From an uncultured Halioglobus sp. (GTDB taxonomy: Bacteria > Pseudomonadota > Gammaproteobacteria > Pseudomonadales > Halieaceae), in assembly GCA_905480565.1 (NCBI GenBank), contig CAJQQW010000465.1, forward strand, positions 1 through 10,330: a stretch of DNA of 10,330 nucleotides, in the 5' to 3' direction. The position numbers were made by a program, and so were the translations under genes. Position 1 is the stretch's first letter. Each line of letters starts with the position of its first letter. Shown piece after piece: positions 1 through 6,989 of the stretch. Under the pieces are notes generated by a model. That model was given only the letters and a program-made list of their open reading frames with translations. It did no database searches and had not been told where the DNA came from.

Positions 1-138
1 AAGGTGCAGGATGGTGCCCGCATCGGCGAGTTCGTTGATGGCGACAACTTGCATATTTTCGCCGGGCGTGCGCTCATAGAGGGCGCGCAGGATGCTGCGC
101 CCAATTCTGCCGTAGCCGTTAATCCCCAGGCGCAACAC
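1..138 (-). CDS. epd: Erythrose-4-phosphate dehydrogenase, N-terminal fragment (partial)
   Basis: Only the first 46 codons are in the window; the gene continues past the left edge. The peptide reads as a GAPDH-fold Rossmann start: a [10 protein letters not shown] nucleotide-binding loop at residues 5-14, then VVAINELAD near residues 31-39. The INELAD form is typical of Epd, which oxidises erythrose 4-phosphate to 4-phosphoerythronate for pyridoxal-phosphate synthesis; ordinary GapA proteins usually have a different sequence there. The start is GTG at 138-136, chosen because it places AGGA nine bases upstream and gives the normal short lead-in to the Rossmann loop. There is no ATG in frame. 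It lies 11 bp after tkt in the same direction, and its Shine-Dalgarno overlaps the tkt stop codon (TAGGA), so translation is probably coupled. A gap-type GAPDH is the alternative; the full-length sequence would decide. Confidence 0.85.
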   Translation of the reverse strand, partial: MLRLGINGYGRIGRSILRALYERTPGENMQVVAINELADAGTILHL

Positions 139-149
139 AGAATGATGTC

Positions 150-2147
150 CTACAAAAGGTCTTCAACGACGGCAACCACGTTCTCAGGGGTAAATCCAAA
201 GTGACGCATCAAGTCACCGCCGGGTGCAGATTCCCCAAACGTGGTCATGCCCACGACGCGCCCATCCAGACCCACATATTTGTACCAATAATCTGCATGC
301 AGCGCTTCTATGGCAACCCTGGGCAGCACGTCACTGGGCAACACCGATTCCCGATAGGCCGCATCCTGCTGCTCAAACAGCTCTGCGCAGGGCATGGAAA
401 CAACGCGAGCCTGCTTGCCGTTAGCTGCTAACTGGTCAGAGGCATCCATCGCCAACTGTACCTCCGACCCGGTCGCTATCAGAAGGACGTCAGGCGCACC
501 AATACAATCGCGCAGCACATAGGCGCCTTTGCTAATATCTGCCAACTGCCGCGCATCACGTGCCTGATGGGGCAGGCCCTGACGAGAGAATACCAGGGCC
601 GCCGGACCGTCACGACGCTCGATAGCCGATTTCCAAGCCACAGCAGATTCCACCGCGTCACAAGGGCGCCAGGTATGCAGATTAGGAGTGGCGCGCAGGC
701 TAGACAGCTGCTCTACCGCTTGGTGGGTCGGGCCATCCTCACCGAGGCCGATGGAATCATGGGTGAAAACGAATATCGACTGTTGCCGCATCAATGCCGC
801 CATGCGCACCGCATTGCGGGCATACTCCATAAAAATCAGGAAGGTCGCGCCGTAATTAATGAAACCACCGTGCAGCGCAATCCCATTCATGATCGCGGCC
901 ATGCCGAACTCGCGCACCCCATAGTAGATGTAGTTTCCGTCTGCATCGTCTGCGGAAATACCCTTTGAGCCGCTCCACAAGGTCAGGTTTGAACCCGCAA
1001 GGTCGGCGGAACCGCCGACCAATTCGGGCAATAGTGGTCCATAGGCATTCAGACAGTTCTGAGAGGCCTTGCGCGAGGCAAGCTTAACGCCCTCCTCCTG
1101 GCATTGCGCAATATACGCTTCCGCCTGTCCGGCAAAGTCCTGCGGCAATTCACCGGCCAGTCGCCGCTGCAATTCCTTGGCCAGTTCGGGGTGAGCACTG
1201 GAGTAAGCCTCCATGACACTGTTCCATTCCGTCTCTTTGGCAGACCCGCGCTGACGCGCATCCCAGCCAGCGTAAATCTCCTCAGGCACATCAAATGGCG
1301 CATGCTCCCAGCCCAATGCCTCACGGGTGGCTGCCACTTCGTCCTCACCCAGGGCCGCGCCATGCACTGACTCGGTACCCTGCTTGTTCGGCGACCCCTT
1401 ACCGATAACGGTTTTACAGCAGACCAGCACTGGTTTGTCGCCAACACTCCGAGCTTTCTTGATAGCACGGCCAATAGCCTCCGGATCATGGCCGTCGACT
1501 GACTCAATAACTTCCCAGCCATAGGCCCGAAAGCGCGACGGTGTATCGTCGGTGAACCAGCCCTGCACCTCCCCATCAATGGAAATGCCATTGTCGTCGT
1601 AAAAGGCTATCAGGTTACCCAGACCCAGTGTCCCTGCGAGGGAACAGACCTCATGTGAAATGCCCTCCATCAGACAGCCGTCACCAAGAAACACGTACGT
1701 ATTGTGATCAATGACCTGATATCCAGGCCGATTGAACTTCGCCGCCAACACTTTTTCTGCCAAAGCCATGCCCACCGCATTGGCCAGCCCCTGTCCAAGG
1801 GGTCCGGTGGTGGTCTCCACACCTGGCGTGTAGCCCACTTCAGGGTGGCCGGGTGTTTTGCTGTGCAGCTGGCGAAAGTTTTTTAATTCCTCGATGGGCA
1901 GGCCATAGCCCGTGAGGTGCAAAAGGGAATAAATCAACATAGAGCCGTGCCCGTTGGACAGCACGAAACGATCGCGGTTGGCCCAGGCCGGATTGGCCGG
2001 ATTGTGCCGCATGAAGTCATTCCAGAGGACTTCGGCGATATCCGCCATCCCCATGGGGGCGCCGGGATGGCCGCTATTGGCGCGCTGGACAGCGTCCATG
2101 CTCAGGGCACGTATGGCATTGGCGAGTCTGGCGCGATGAGACGGCAT
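150..2147 (-). CDS. tkt: Transketolase
   Basis: Full-length transketolase (665 aa, the normal bacterial size). It moves two-carbon ketol units between sugar phosphates in the non-oxidative pentose phosphate pathway using thiamine diphosphate (ThDP) and Mg2+ in the cytosol. Visible landmarks are SGHPGAPMG with His27, SNGHG with His67, GPLGQG at 115-120, the ThDP/metal motif starting GDGCLMEG at 155 with its Asn at 186, catalytic Glu413 in REFGM, THDSIG with His463 and GPTH with His475. The pyrimidine domain starts near residue 355 and a C-terminal domain follows from about 535. The ATG at 2147 is preceded by GGAG with a 6-nt spacer. It is the first gene of a leftward tkt-epd operon, in Pseudomonas-like order divergent from an ArsR/methyltransferase gene and metK. 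Identity is secure; whether it is the only transketolase in the genome cannot be seen. Confidence 0.97.
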   Translation of the reverse strand: MPSHRARLANAIRALSMDAVQRANSGHPGAPMGMADIAEVLWNDFMRHNPANPAWANRDRFVLSNGHGSMLIYSLLHLTGYGLPIEELKNFRQLHSKTPGHPEVGYTPGVETTTGPLGQGLANAVGMALAEKVLAAKFNRPGYQVIDHNTYVFLGDGCLMEGISHEVCSLAGTLGLGNLIAFYDDNGISIDGEVQGWFTDDTPSRFRAYGWEVIESVDGHDPEAIGRAIKKARSVGDKPVLVCCKTVIGKGSPNKQGTESVHGAALGEDEVAATREALGWEHAPFDVPEEIYAGWDARQRGSAKETEWNSVMEAYSSAHPELAKELQRRLAGELPQDFAGQAEAYIAQCQEEGVKLASRKASQNCLNAYGPLLPELVGGSADLAGSNLTLWSGSKGISADDADGNYIYYGVREFGMAAIMNGIALHGGFINYGATFLIFMEYARNAVRMAALMRQQSIFVFTHDSIGLGEDGPTHQAVEQLSSLRATPNLHTWRPCDAVESAVAWKSAIERRDGPAALVFSRQGLPHQARDARQLADISKGAYVLRDCIGAPDVLLIATGSEVQLAMDASDQLAANGKQARVVSMPCAELFEQQDAAYRESVLPSDVLPRVAIEALHADYWYKYVGLDGRVVGMTTFGESAPGGDLMRHFGFTPENVVAVVEDLL

Positions 2148-2153
2148 TGAATT

Positions 2154-2157
2154 CTCC
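2154..2157 (-). promoter_or_regulatory. tkt ribosome binding site
   Basis: GGAG on the minus strand, six bases ahead of the tkt ATG at 2147. It fixes that start codon. Confidence 0.75.
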
Positions 2158-2165
2158 AGGACAGA

Positions 2166-2179
2166 TGGGGCGTGCCCCA
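2166..2179 (-). other. Short GC hairpin in the tkt leader
   Basis: A 14-nt inverted repeat reading TGGGGCACGCCCCA on the minus strand. It can form a 5-bp TGGGG/CCCCA stem with a 4-nt loop, eight bases ahead of the tkt Shine-Dalgarno. There is no T-run, so it is not a terminator. It could stabilise the 5' end or tune initiation, but it may be chance; no partner sequence was seen. Confidence 0.35.
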
Positions 2180-2192
2180 GAAATTGGACGCC

Positions 2193-2221
2193 ATTCTCGC
2201 GTAAGCGGGCGGCAACGGCAA
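2193..2221 (-). promoter_or_regulatory. Candidate tkt promoter (weak match)
   Basis: On the minus strand TTGCCG (2221-2216) is followed after 17 bp by GAGAAT (2198-2193). Each hexamer matches four of six sigma-70 consensus positions. Transcription would begin near 2186, leaving a leader of about 39 nt that carries the GC hairpin and the GGAG ribosome binding site. It is the best pair seen in the tkt upstream region but is not strong. Confidence 0.3.
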
Positions 2222-2260
2222 CAATCTGGCGGATATTTGCACGCGCCGGCGGTTCGCGGT

Positions 2261-2280
2261 GATGTGATCGAGATCACATC
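2261..2280. promoter_or_regulatory. CRP/Vfr-type binding site
   Basis: A perfect 9+2+9 inverted repeat whose core TGTGATCGAGATCACA differs from the ideal E. coli CRP core (TGTGATCTAGATCACA) at one central position. Its centre (2270.5) lies at -61.5 relative to the predicted sahR transcription start at 2332, the classical class I activator position. It also lies upstream of the divergent tkt gene and could serve either direction. The match is direct; use by a CRP-family protein in this organism is inferred. Confidence 0.8.
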
Positions 2281-2281
2281 T

Positions 2282-2305
2282 CTATATCAAAATATTTTGA
2301 TATAG
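2282..2305. promoter_or_regulatory. Perfect 24-bp palindrome, probable SahR operator
   Basis: The half-site CTATATCAAAAT is followed immediately by its exact reverse complement, giving 24 bp of perfect dyad symmetry with no spacer. The right half contains the -35 hexamer of the sahR promoter, so a bound protein would block RNA polymerase. ArsR-family dimers bind AT-rich palindromes of this kind, and SahR-type regulators are known to control SAM-cycle genes, so the product of the adjacent gene is the obvious ligand. It begins two bases after the CRP-type site ends, with centres 23 bp apart. Confidence 0.8.
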
Positions 2306-2325
2306 GTTCCGTGGCCTGCTAGACT
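2297..2325 (+). promoter_or_regulatory. sigma-70 promoter of the sahR-metK-sahH-metF operon
   Basis: TTGATA at 2297-2302 (one mismatch to TTGACA), a 17-bp spacer, then TAGACT at 2320-2325, preceded by an extended -10 TG dinucleotide at 2317-2318. The expected start is near 2332. The -35 box lies inside the 24-bp palindrome and the CRP-type site is centred at -61.5, so the promoter appears built for repression at the -35 and activation from upstream. Confidence 0.75.
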
Positions 2326-2333
2326 CGCCAGCC

Positions 2334-3356
2334 ATGTTGATGACTCATAGCGCAAATTTGGTGACAGAACCGGTGACCGAGACAGCTGACCCGTCGCAGA
2401 CAGGCGCACACCTTGTCGCTCTCACCAATCTCTGTAAGGCCAGCGCCGATACGCTGAGGTTGCTCGTACTTCGCGTATTGCGCACTGATTCCTTCGGTGT
2501 TTCCGAGTTATGCTCTATTTTTGACATTCGTCAACCGGCACTCAGTCACCACCTCAAGGTGCTGGCCAACGCAGGCCTGGTCGCCGCCCGGCGTGAAGCA
2601 AACTCCATCTTCTATCGACGCAGTGAACTGGGGCAGGACACTCACCTTGAAGCGCTACAGAATAGCCTCTTCAATACCGTTGACAGGATCGACCTGCCAC
2701 CAGATATCGAAGGTCGCCTGGCAGGTTTGCAGCGCCAGCGCGAAGAAAATTCCGCCAATTTCTTCCGAGACAACGCCCACAAGTTCCATGAGCAGCAGGA
2801 TCTAATTGCCAGCTATCACCAGTACGCCGACGTGGTACTTCAGGTACTCAAGGACACGCCGCTGAAGCGACACAGCACTGCCGTAGAGGTCGGGCCGGGA
2901 GACGGATCATTCCTGCTGGAGCTGGCGCCCCTGTTCGACCAAGTGGTCGCATTGGACAACGCGCCAGGTATGTTGGAGAGAGCCCGAGGAAAAACAAGCG
3001 CTGCCGGGCTCAACAATATCGAATTTATTCTGGACGACACGCGCAGCTCAAACCTGCAAAAAATCCAAGCGGATTGTGTGGTGATGAATATGGTTCTGCA
3101 CCACACCCCTGAACCCGGTGACGTGCTGAGGGACGTCGCTGCTTGCCTGGCACCGGGAGGCGTGGTGCTGGTAACCGACTTGTGTAATCACGACCAGGGC
3201 TGGGCGCGCGAGAACTGCGGCGATCTTTGGTTGGGCCTCGACCCGCAGAATCTTGCGCAGTGGGCCACAGACGCAGGTCTCGAAGAGCTGGCCGGTATCT
3301 ACCTGGCGCAGCGTAATGGCTTCAAAGTACAGGTGCGGCTGTTTGGTCGAGCCTGA
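2334..3356 (+). CDS. sahR: SahR-type regulator: ArsR HTH fused to a SAM-methyltransferase domain
   Basis: A 340-aa two-domain regulator. Residues about 28-100 form an ArsR winged helix, with a probable recognition helix in [17 protein letters not shown] (67-83). It lacks the ELCVCDL metal-binding Cys pair of arsenic sensors; the corresponding stretch is [10 protein letters not shown]. Residues about 180-310 are a class I methyltransferase fold: motif I EVGPGDGS (185-192), an acidic end of strand 2 (ALDNAPGML, 206-214), and a post-I region through [12 protein letters not shown]. Proteins of this architecture are known as SahR in Proteobacteria, where the fold senses SAH and derepresses SAM-cycle genes. 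Its position at the head of metK-sahH-metF supports that role. The ATG at 2334 (or in-frame ATG at 2340) has no Shine-Dalgarno and lies within 2 nt of the predicted transcript start, so translation may be leaderless. Residual methyltransferase activity cannot be excluded. Confidence 0.88.
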   Translation: MLMTHSANLVTEPVTETADPSQTGAHLVALTNLCKASADTLRLLVLRVLRTDSFGVSELCSIFDIRQPALSHHLKVLANAGLVAARREANSIFYRRSELGQDTHLEALQNSLFNTVDRIDLPPDIEGRLAGLQRQREENSANFFRDNAHKFHEQQDLIASYHQYADVVLQVLKDTPLKRHSTAVEVGPGDGSFLLELAPLFDQVVALDNAPGMLERARGKTSAAGLNNIEFILDDTRSSNLQKIQADCVVMNMVLHHTPEPGDVLRDVAACLAPGGVVLVTDLCNHDQGWARENCGDLWLGLDPQNLAQWATDAGLEELAGIYLAQRNGFKVQVRLFGRA

Positions 3357-3382
3357 TTAATTTCAGCAATAAGGATAACACT

Positions 3383-4546
3383 ATGAGCGAGTACAACATC
3401 TTCACCTCTGAATCCGTCTCTGAGGGGCATCCGGATAAAATGGCAGACGCCATCTCCGATACTGTCCTCGACTTCATCATCAAGGATGACCCCAACGCGC
3501 GTGTTGCCGTCGAGACCATGGTCAAGACCGGCATGACGATTGTTGCCGGCGAGGTAACCACCTCCACCCCGATGGATGACCTGGAAGATGCCATACGCGA
3601 CACTATCAACGACATCGGCTACAACAACTCAGACGTAGGCTTTGACGGCCACAACTGTGCGGTACTGAACGCAATAGGCAAACAATCCGTGGATATCTCT
3701 ATGGGTGTAACGGAGGGCGAAGGTGCACACCTCGAGCAGGGCGCAGGCGACCAGGGTCTTATGTTTGGTTATGCAACCAACGAGACCGATATCTTGATGC
3801 CCGCTCCGATCCATTACTCCCATCGTCTTGTAGAAAAGCAGGCGGAGCTGCGCAAGAACGGCACTCTGCCCTGGTTGCGGCCCGACGCGAAGAGCCAGGT
3901 CACCCTGCGGTACGACAACGGCAAGCCCGCTGCAATTGACGCGGTTGTGCTATCTACGCAGCACGATCCCGATATCAGCCAGCCCGATCTGTACGAAGCT
4001 ATTCTGGAACACGTAATCAAGCCTGTGCTGCCTGCAGAGTGGTTGCACAGTGAGACGCTGTATCACATTAATCCCACGGGCAACTTTGTCATCGGTGGAC
4101 CCGTAGGCGACTGCGGCCTGACCGGTCGCAAGATCATCGTTGATACCTATGGCGGCATGGCTCGCCACGGTGGTGGCGCGTTCTCGGGGAAAGATCCCTC
4201 CAAGGTTGACCGCTCCGCGGCCTATGCCGGGCGCTACGTGGCGAAGAATATTGTTGCGGCAGGTCTCGCAGACCGTTGCGAGATTCAGGTGTCCTACGCT
4301 ATCGGTGTCGCAGAGCCCACCTCTATCTCCATTGATACTTTCGGTACTGGTAAGCTTGGCGATGACAAGATTGAAGAACTGGTGCGCGAGCACTTCGACC
4401 TGCGTCCCAAAGGTCTGATCGCCATGTTGGATCTGAAACGCCCGATCTATAAAAAGACTGCGGCTTACGGTCACTTTGGCCGCGACGACGCAGATTTCAC
4501 CTGGGAAAAAACCGACAAGGCAGATGCCCTGAAAGCGGCACTCTAA
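3383..4546 (+). CDS. metK: S-adenosylmethionine synthetase
   Basis: A 387-aa MetK that condenses methionine and ATP to S-adenosylmethionine, releasing phosphate and pyrophosphate, as a cytosolic tetramer. Family signatures are intact: [10 protein letters not shown] at 13-22 with the ATP-contacting His16 and metal-binding Asp18, the [12 protein letters not shown] hexapeptide region at 120-131, GGGAFSGKD phosphate loop at 263-271, and [14 protein letters not shown] just after. The length equals that of typical proteobacterial enzymes. The ATG is preceded by AAGGA with a 7-nt spacer. It starts 26 bp after sahR, with no promoter-like sequence or second copy of the 24-bp palindrome in between, so it is most likely cotranscribed from the sahR promoter. 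Its product SAM becomes SAH, the likely effector of the upstream regulator. Confidence 0.97.
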   Translation: MSEYNIFTSESVSEGHPDKMADAISDTVLDFIIKDDPNARVAVETMVKTGMTIVAGEVTTSTPMDDLEDAIRDTINDIGYNNSDVGFDGHNCAVLNAIGKQSVDISMGVTEGEGAHLEQGAGDQGLMFGYATNETDILMPAPIHYSHRLVEKQAELRKNGTLPWLRPDAKSQVTLRYDNGKPAAIDAVVLSTQHDPDISQPDLYEAILEHVIKPVLPAEWLHSETLYHINPTGNFVIGGPVGDCGLTGRKIIVDTYGGMARHGGGAFSGKDPSKVDRSAAYAGRYVAKNIVAAGLADRCEIQVSYAIGVAEPTSISIDTFGTGKLGDDKIEELVREHFDLRPKGLIAMLDLKRPIYKKTAAYGHFGRDDADFTWEKTDKADALKAAL

Positions 4547-4572
4547 TACCACGCGGGAAGGGAAAAACCGTT

Positions 4573-4626
4573 ACAGGTTAACCCCAACCTGATTAAAGAA
4601 ACTTAAACGGGTTCAAAAGAGGACCC
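4573..4626 (+). ncRNA. Structured sahH leader: two hairpins with possible pseudoknot
   Basis: The 106-nt metK-sahH gap can fold into hairpin 1 (CAGGTT 4574-4579 with AACCTG 4586-4591, loop AACCCC) and hairpin 2 (GGGTTC 4609-4614 with GGACCC 4621-4626, one G-U pair, loop AAAAGA). Loop 1 bases AACCC (4580-4584) are also complementary to GGGTT (4609-4613), so a pseudoknot would compete with hairpin 2. Neither hairpin has a T-run. The ribosome binding site lies just downstream. The gap is far longer than its neighbours in the operon (26 and 10 bp). It does not resemble the known SAH riboswitch consensus as I recall it. Its function is unproven. Confidence 0.35.
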
Positions 4627-4636
4627 TGACCCTGAA

Positions 4637-4647
4637 AAGGAAGGAAG
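4637..4647 (+). promoter_or_regulatory. sahH ribosome binding site (tandem AGGA)
   Basis: AAGGAAGGAAG contains two overlapping AGGA cores; the nearer one is seven bases from the ATG at 4653. It fixes the start and suggests strong translation. It lies 10 nt beyond the second leader hairpin. Confidence 0.75.
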
Positions 4648-4652
4648 CAGTT

Positions 4653-6044
4653 ATGACGAGCGCAGAAAAAATTACCGCGAACGAGGACTATAAGGTAGCC
4701 GACATTTCATTAGCCGAATGGGGCCGCCGCGAGCTGGAGATAGCCGAAAGCGAAATGCCGGCACTGATGGCCATGCGTGCCAAGTATTCCGACAAAAAGC
4801 CACTGGCCGGGGCGAAAATCCTTGGCTGTATTCACATGACCATACAGACCGGTGTACTGATCGAAACACTGGTTGAGCTGGGCGCCGATGTACGCTGGTC
4901 TTCGTGTAATATTTTCTCCACTCAGGACCACGCCGCAGCAGCCGTTGCCGCTGCGGGCGTGCCCGTTTTTGCCTGGAAAGGCGAAACTGAGGAGGAGTAT
5001 GACTGGTGTATCGAACAAACCATAATCAAAGATGGTAAGCCTTGGGATGCCAACATGATCCTGGACGATGGTGGTGACTTGACGGCTATGCTGCACGATA
5101 AGTACCCCGCAATGCTGGATACCATCCACGGTATTACCGAGGAGACAACAACTGGCGTTCATCGTCTGCAGGAGATGCTGGAGCACGGCACACTGAAAGT
5201 GCCTGCCATTAACGTAAACGACTCGATCACTAAATCCAAGAACGACAATAAATATGGCTGTCGTCACAGCCTCAACGACGCGATCAAGCGCGGCACAGAC
5301 CACCTGCTGTCCGGCAAAAAAGCCCTGGTTATCGGCTACGGTGATGTTGGTAAAGGATCATCACAGTCTTTGCGCCAGGAAGGAATGATCGTGAAAATCG
5401 CCGAGATCGACCCGATCTGTGCTATGCAGGCTTGCATGGACGGCTTCGAAGTCGTCTCCGCCTACAAAGATGGCATCAATGACGGCACCGCAGCGTCCGT
5501 CAATCGCGATCTGCTGCAGGGTACAGACCTCGTGGTCACCACCACGGGTAACTATAACGTCTGCGATGAACATATGCTTCAGGCTCTCAAGTCCGGTGCC
5601 GTGGTCTGCAACATCGGCCACTTCGACAACGAAATCGACACTGCTTTCATGCGTCGCACCTGGGACTGGGAAGAAGTTAAACCGCAGGTTCACAAAGTCT
5701 ATCGAGACAGGGCTAGCAATGACTTTCTGCTTCTTCTATCCGAGGGTCGGTTGGTAAACCTGGGTAACGCGACAGGCCATCCTTCGCGCATTATGGATGG
5801 CTCCTTCGCTAACCAGGTGCTGGCACAGATCTATTTGTTCGAGCGTCAATTCGCTAACCTCGAGCCCGAGATGAAGGCCGACGCGCTTTCGGTTGAAGTA
5901 CTGCCAAAGACGCTTGACGAAGAGGTAGCGGCTCACATGATCGGCGGTTTCGGCGCGGTGCTCACCAAGCTGACGCCCGAGCAAGCGGACTACATCAAGG
6001 TTAGCCCGGACGGGCCGTTTAAGCCTGACAGCTACAAGTACTAG
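4653..6044 (+). CDS. sahH: S-adenosylhomocysteine hydrolase
   Basis: A 463-aa NAD-dependent enzyme that reversibly splits S-adenosylhomocysteine into adenosine and homocysteine, clearing the product inhibitor of methyltransferases. Visible features are [13 protein letters not shown] (61-73), the first family signature [15 protein letters not shown] (84-98), catalytic-region DDGGD around Asp139, EET at 163-165, [11 protein letters not shown] with Lys195 and Asp199, the NAD-binding loop GYGDVGKG (228-235), IGHFDNEID with His323, and [10 protein letters not shown] (376-385). It ends with the usual Tyr-rich tail (SYKY). The length matches the long bacterial type carrying an insertion of about 40 residues relative to mammalian enzymes. 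It lies 106 bp after metK and 10 bp before metF. Homocysteine produced here is remethylated with the methyl-THF made by the next gene. The synonym is ahcY. Confidence 0.97.
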   Translation: MTSAEKITANEDYKVADISLAEWGRRELEIAESEMPALMAMRAKYSDKKPLAGAKILGCIHMTIQTGVLIETLVELGADVRWSSCNIFSTQDHAAAAVAAAGVPVFAWKGETEEEYDWCIEQTIIKDGKPWDANMILDDGGDLTAMLHDKYPAMLDTIHGITEETTTGVHRLQEMLEHGTLKVPAINVNDSITKSKNDNKYGCRHSLNDAIKRGTDHLLSGKKALVIGYGDVGKGSSQSLRQEGMIVKIAEIDPICAMQACMDGFEVVSAYKDGINDGTAASVNRDLLQGTDLVVTTTGNYNVCDEHMLQALKSGAVVCNIGHFDNEIDTAFMRRTWDWEEVKPQVHKVYRDRASNDFLLLLSEGRLVNLGNATGHPSRIMDGSFANQVLAQIYLFERQFANLEPEMKADALSVEVLPKTLDEEVAAHMIGGFGAVLTKLTPEQADYIKVSPDGPFKPDSYKY

Positions 6045-6054
6045 GGCGGAAACA

Positions 6055-6906
6055 ATGTCCGACATGAAGCAGCGCATCAGCTGCGAGTTCTTCCCGCCTA
6101 AAACAGAGGCGGGTATCGCGAAACTGCTGGCAGACGTTACGCCTGCGCTCAACGCCCTGGGTCCCGAGTTTTTCTCGGTGACCTACGGAGCGGGCGGCAG
6201 TACCCGAGACAGCACCATGGGTGTGGTATCGGCTATTCGCGATCTTGGGATAGATGTAGCGCCCCATCTGAGTTTTGGTGGCGACGACGAACATGCTGTC
6301 GCTGACCTGCTGCAAGCCTATCGGGCCAAGGGTGTGAAACGCCTTGTCGCTCTTCGCGGAGATATTCCATCAGGCACTGGCGGCAAGGCGCAGTCAGTCT
6401 ACGCCAACGAACTGGTAGAATTTATTCGTAAAACCACGGGAGATCATTTCAATATCGAGGTAGCTGCCTATCCCGAGATTCACCCTGAATCGAAAAGCTA
6501 CGACAGCGACATTCACTTCCTCAAGGCGAAGTTTGACGCGGGGGCTAACAGCGCGATCACTCAGTATTTTTATACCGTAGAGGCCTATTTCTATTTTCTC
6601 GATCAGTGCGCGGCGGCGGGTATCGATAAGCCGATATATGCTGGCATTATGCCGATCACCAATTTCGCGAACCTCAAGCGATTCTCAACCAACTGCGGAG
6701 CTGAGATTCCCCGCTGGGTCTGCCAGCGCATGGATGCCTACGGTGACGATCAGGAGAGTATCGGCAAATTCGGCCTCGAAGTGGTTACCCAGTTGTGTCA
6801 GACACTGTTAGACAGCGGCGCTCCCGGCATTCATTTCTACACAATGAACCAGGTCGAACCGACCAGACAGCTTTTCCAACATCTCGGCCTGGCTGAATCC
6901 TATTGA
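6055..6906 (+). CDS. metF: 5,10-methylenetetrahydrofolate reductase
   Basis: A 283-aa FAD enzyme with a TIM-barrel fold that reduces methylene-THF to methyl-THF using NADH, supplying the methyl group for homocysteine to methionine. Landmarks are ISCEFFPPK with catalytic Glu11 (Glu28 in E. coli numbering), SVTYGAGGSTRD at 41-52, LRGD with flavin-contacting Asp103 (Asp120 in E. coli), AAYPEIHPE at 137-145, ITQYFY at 168-173 and GIHFYTMN near the end at 258-265. The ATG at 6055 follows GGCGGA with a 4-nt gap; an in-frame ATG at 6064 is a possible alternative. It begins 10 bp after sahH, so it is cotranscribed. It appears to be the last gene of the methyl-cycle operon. No terminator was recognised after it. 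Confidence 0.96.
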   Translation: MSDMKQRISCEFFPPKTEAGIAKLLADVTPALNALGPEFFSVTYGAGGSTRDSTMGVVSAIRDLGIDVAPHLSFGGDDEHAVADLLQAYRAKGVKRLVALRGDIPSGTGGKAQSVYANELVEFIRKTTGDHFNIEVAAYPEIHPESKSYDSDIHFLKAKFDAGANSAITQYFYTVEAYFYFLDQCAAAGIDKPIYAGIMPITNFANLKRFSTNCGAEIPRWVCQRMDAYGDDQESIGKFGLEVVTQLCQTLLDSGAPGIHFYTMNQVEPTRQLFQHLGLAESY

Positions 6907-6939
6907 AGATTCCACGCTGATACCCCACCGGGATTTGAA

Positions 6940-6958
6940 ACGCGCCGGCGCGTATACT
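6940..6958 (+). promoter_or_regulatory. 14-bp palindrome abutting a TATACT -10 box
   Basis: The 83-bp gap after metF contains ACGCGCCGGCGCGT (6940-6953), a perfect 14-bp palindrome, whose last T begins TATACT (6953-6958), a five-of-six match to the -10 consensus. TTGAAA lies just upstream (6935-6940) but only 12 bp separate it from the -10, too short for a normal sigma-70 promoter. This may be an activator-dependent promoter for the sulfotransferase-like genes. A chance GC-rich palindrome remains possible. Confidence 0.4.
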
Positions 6959-6989
6959 GTCACCACTGGGCACCAAGTTTGCAGTTATC

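Noticed and set aside
1049..1591. 180-codon open frame in another minus-strand frame inside tkt
   Set aside because: It overlaps the conserved middle of transketolase and has an arginine-rich, low-information product typical of frame shadows.
2282..2305. FNR/Anr box in the 24-bp palindrome
   Set aside because: FNR sites read TTGAT-N4-ATCAA; here the halves are in the opposite order (ATCAA before TTGAT) with a different spacing.
3950..4552. 200-codon open frame antisense to metK
   Set aside because: It lies wholly within metK, has no recognisable domain, and no plausible ribosome binding site was seen; the sense frame is fully explained by MetK.
4637..4647. CsrA/RsmA target formed by the two AAGGA motifs
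   Set aside because: The motifs are what a strong tandem Shine-Dalgarno gives by default, and neither is displayed in a hairpin loop.
4547..4652. Known SAH riboswitch upstream of sahH
   Set aside because: The conserved GC-rich core I recall for that class is not present; the leader is AT-rich with different pairing. A covariance-model search would settle it.
4710..5303. 197-codon open frame antisense to sahH
   Set aside because: It is a shadow of the strongly conserved sahH coding sequence; the peptide shows no family motif.
6907..6989. Rho-independent terminator after metF
   Set aside because: The GC palindrome at 6940-6953 has a short stem and no following T-run.
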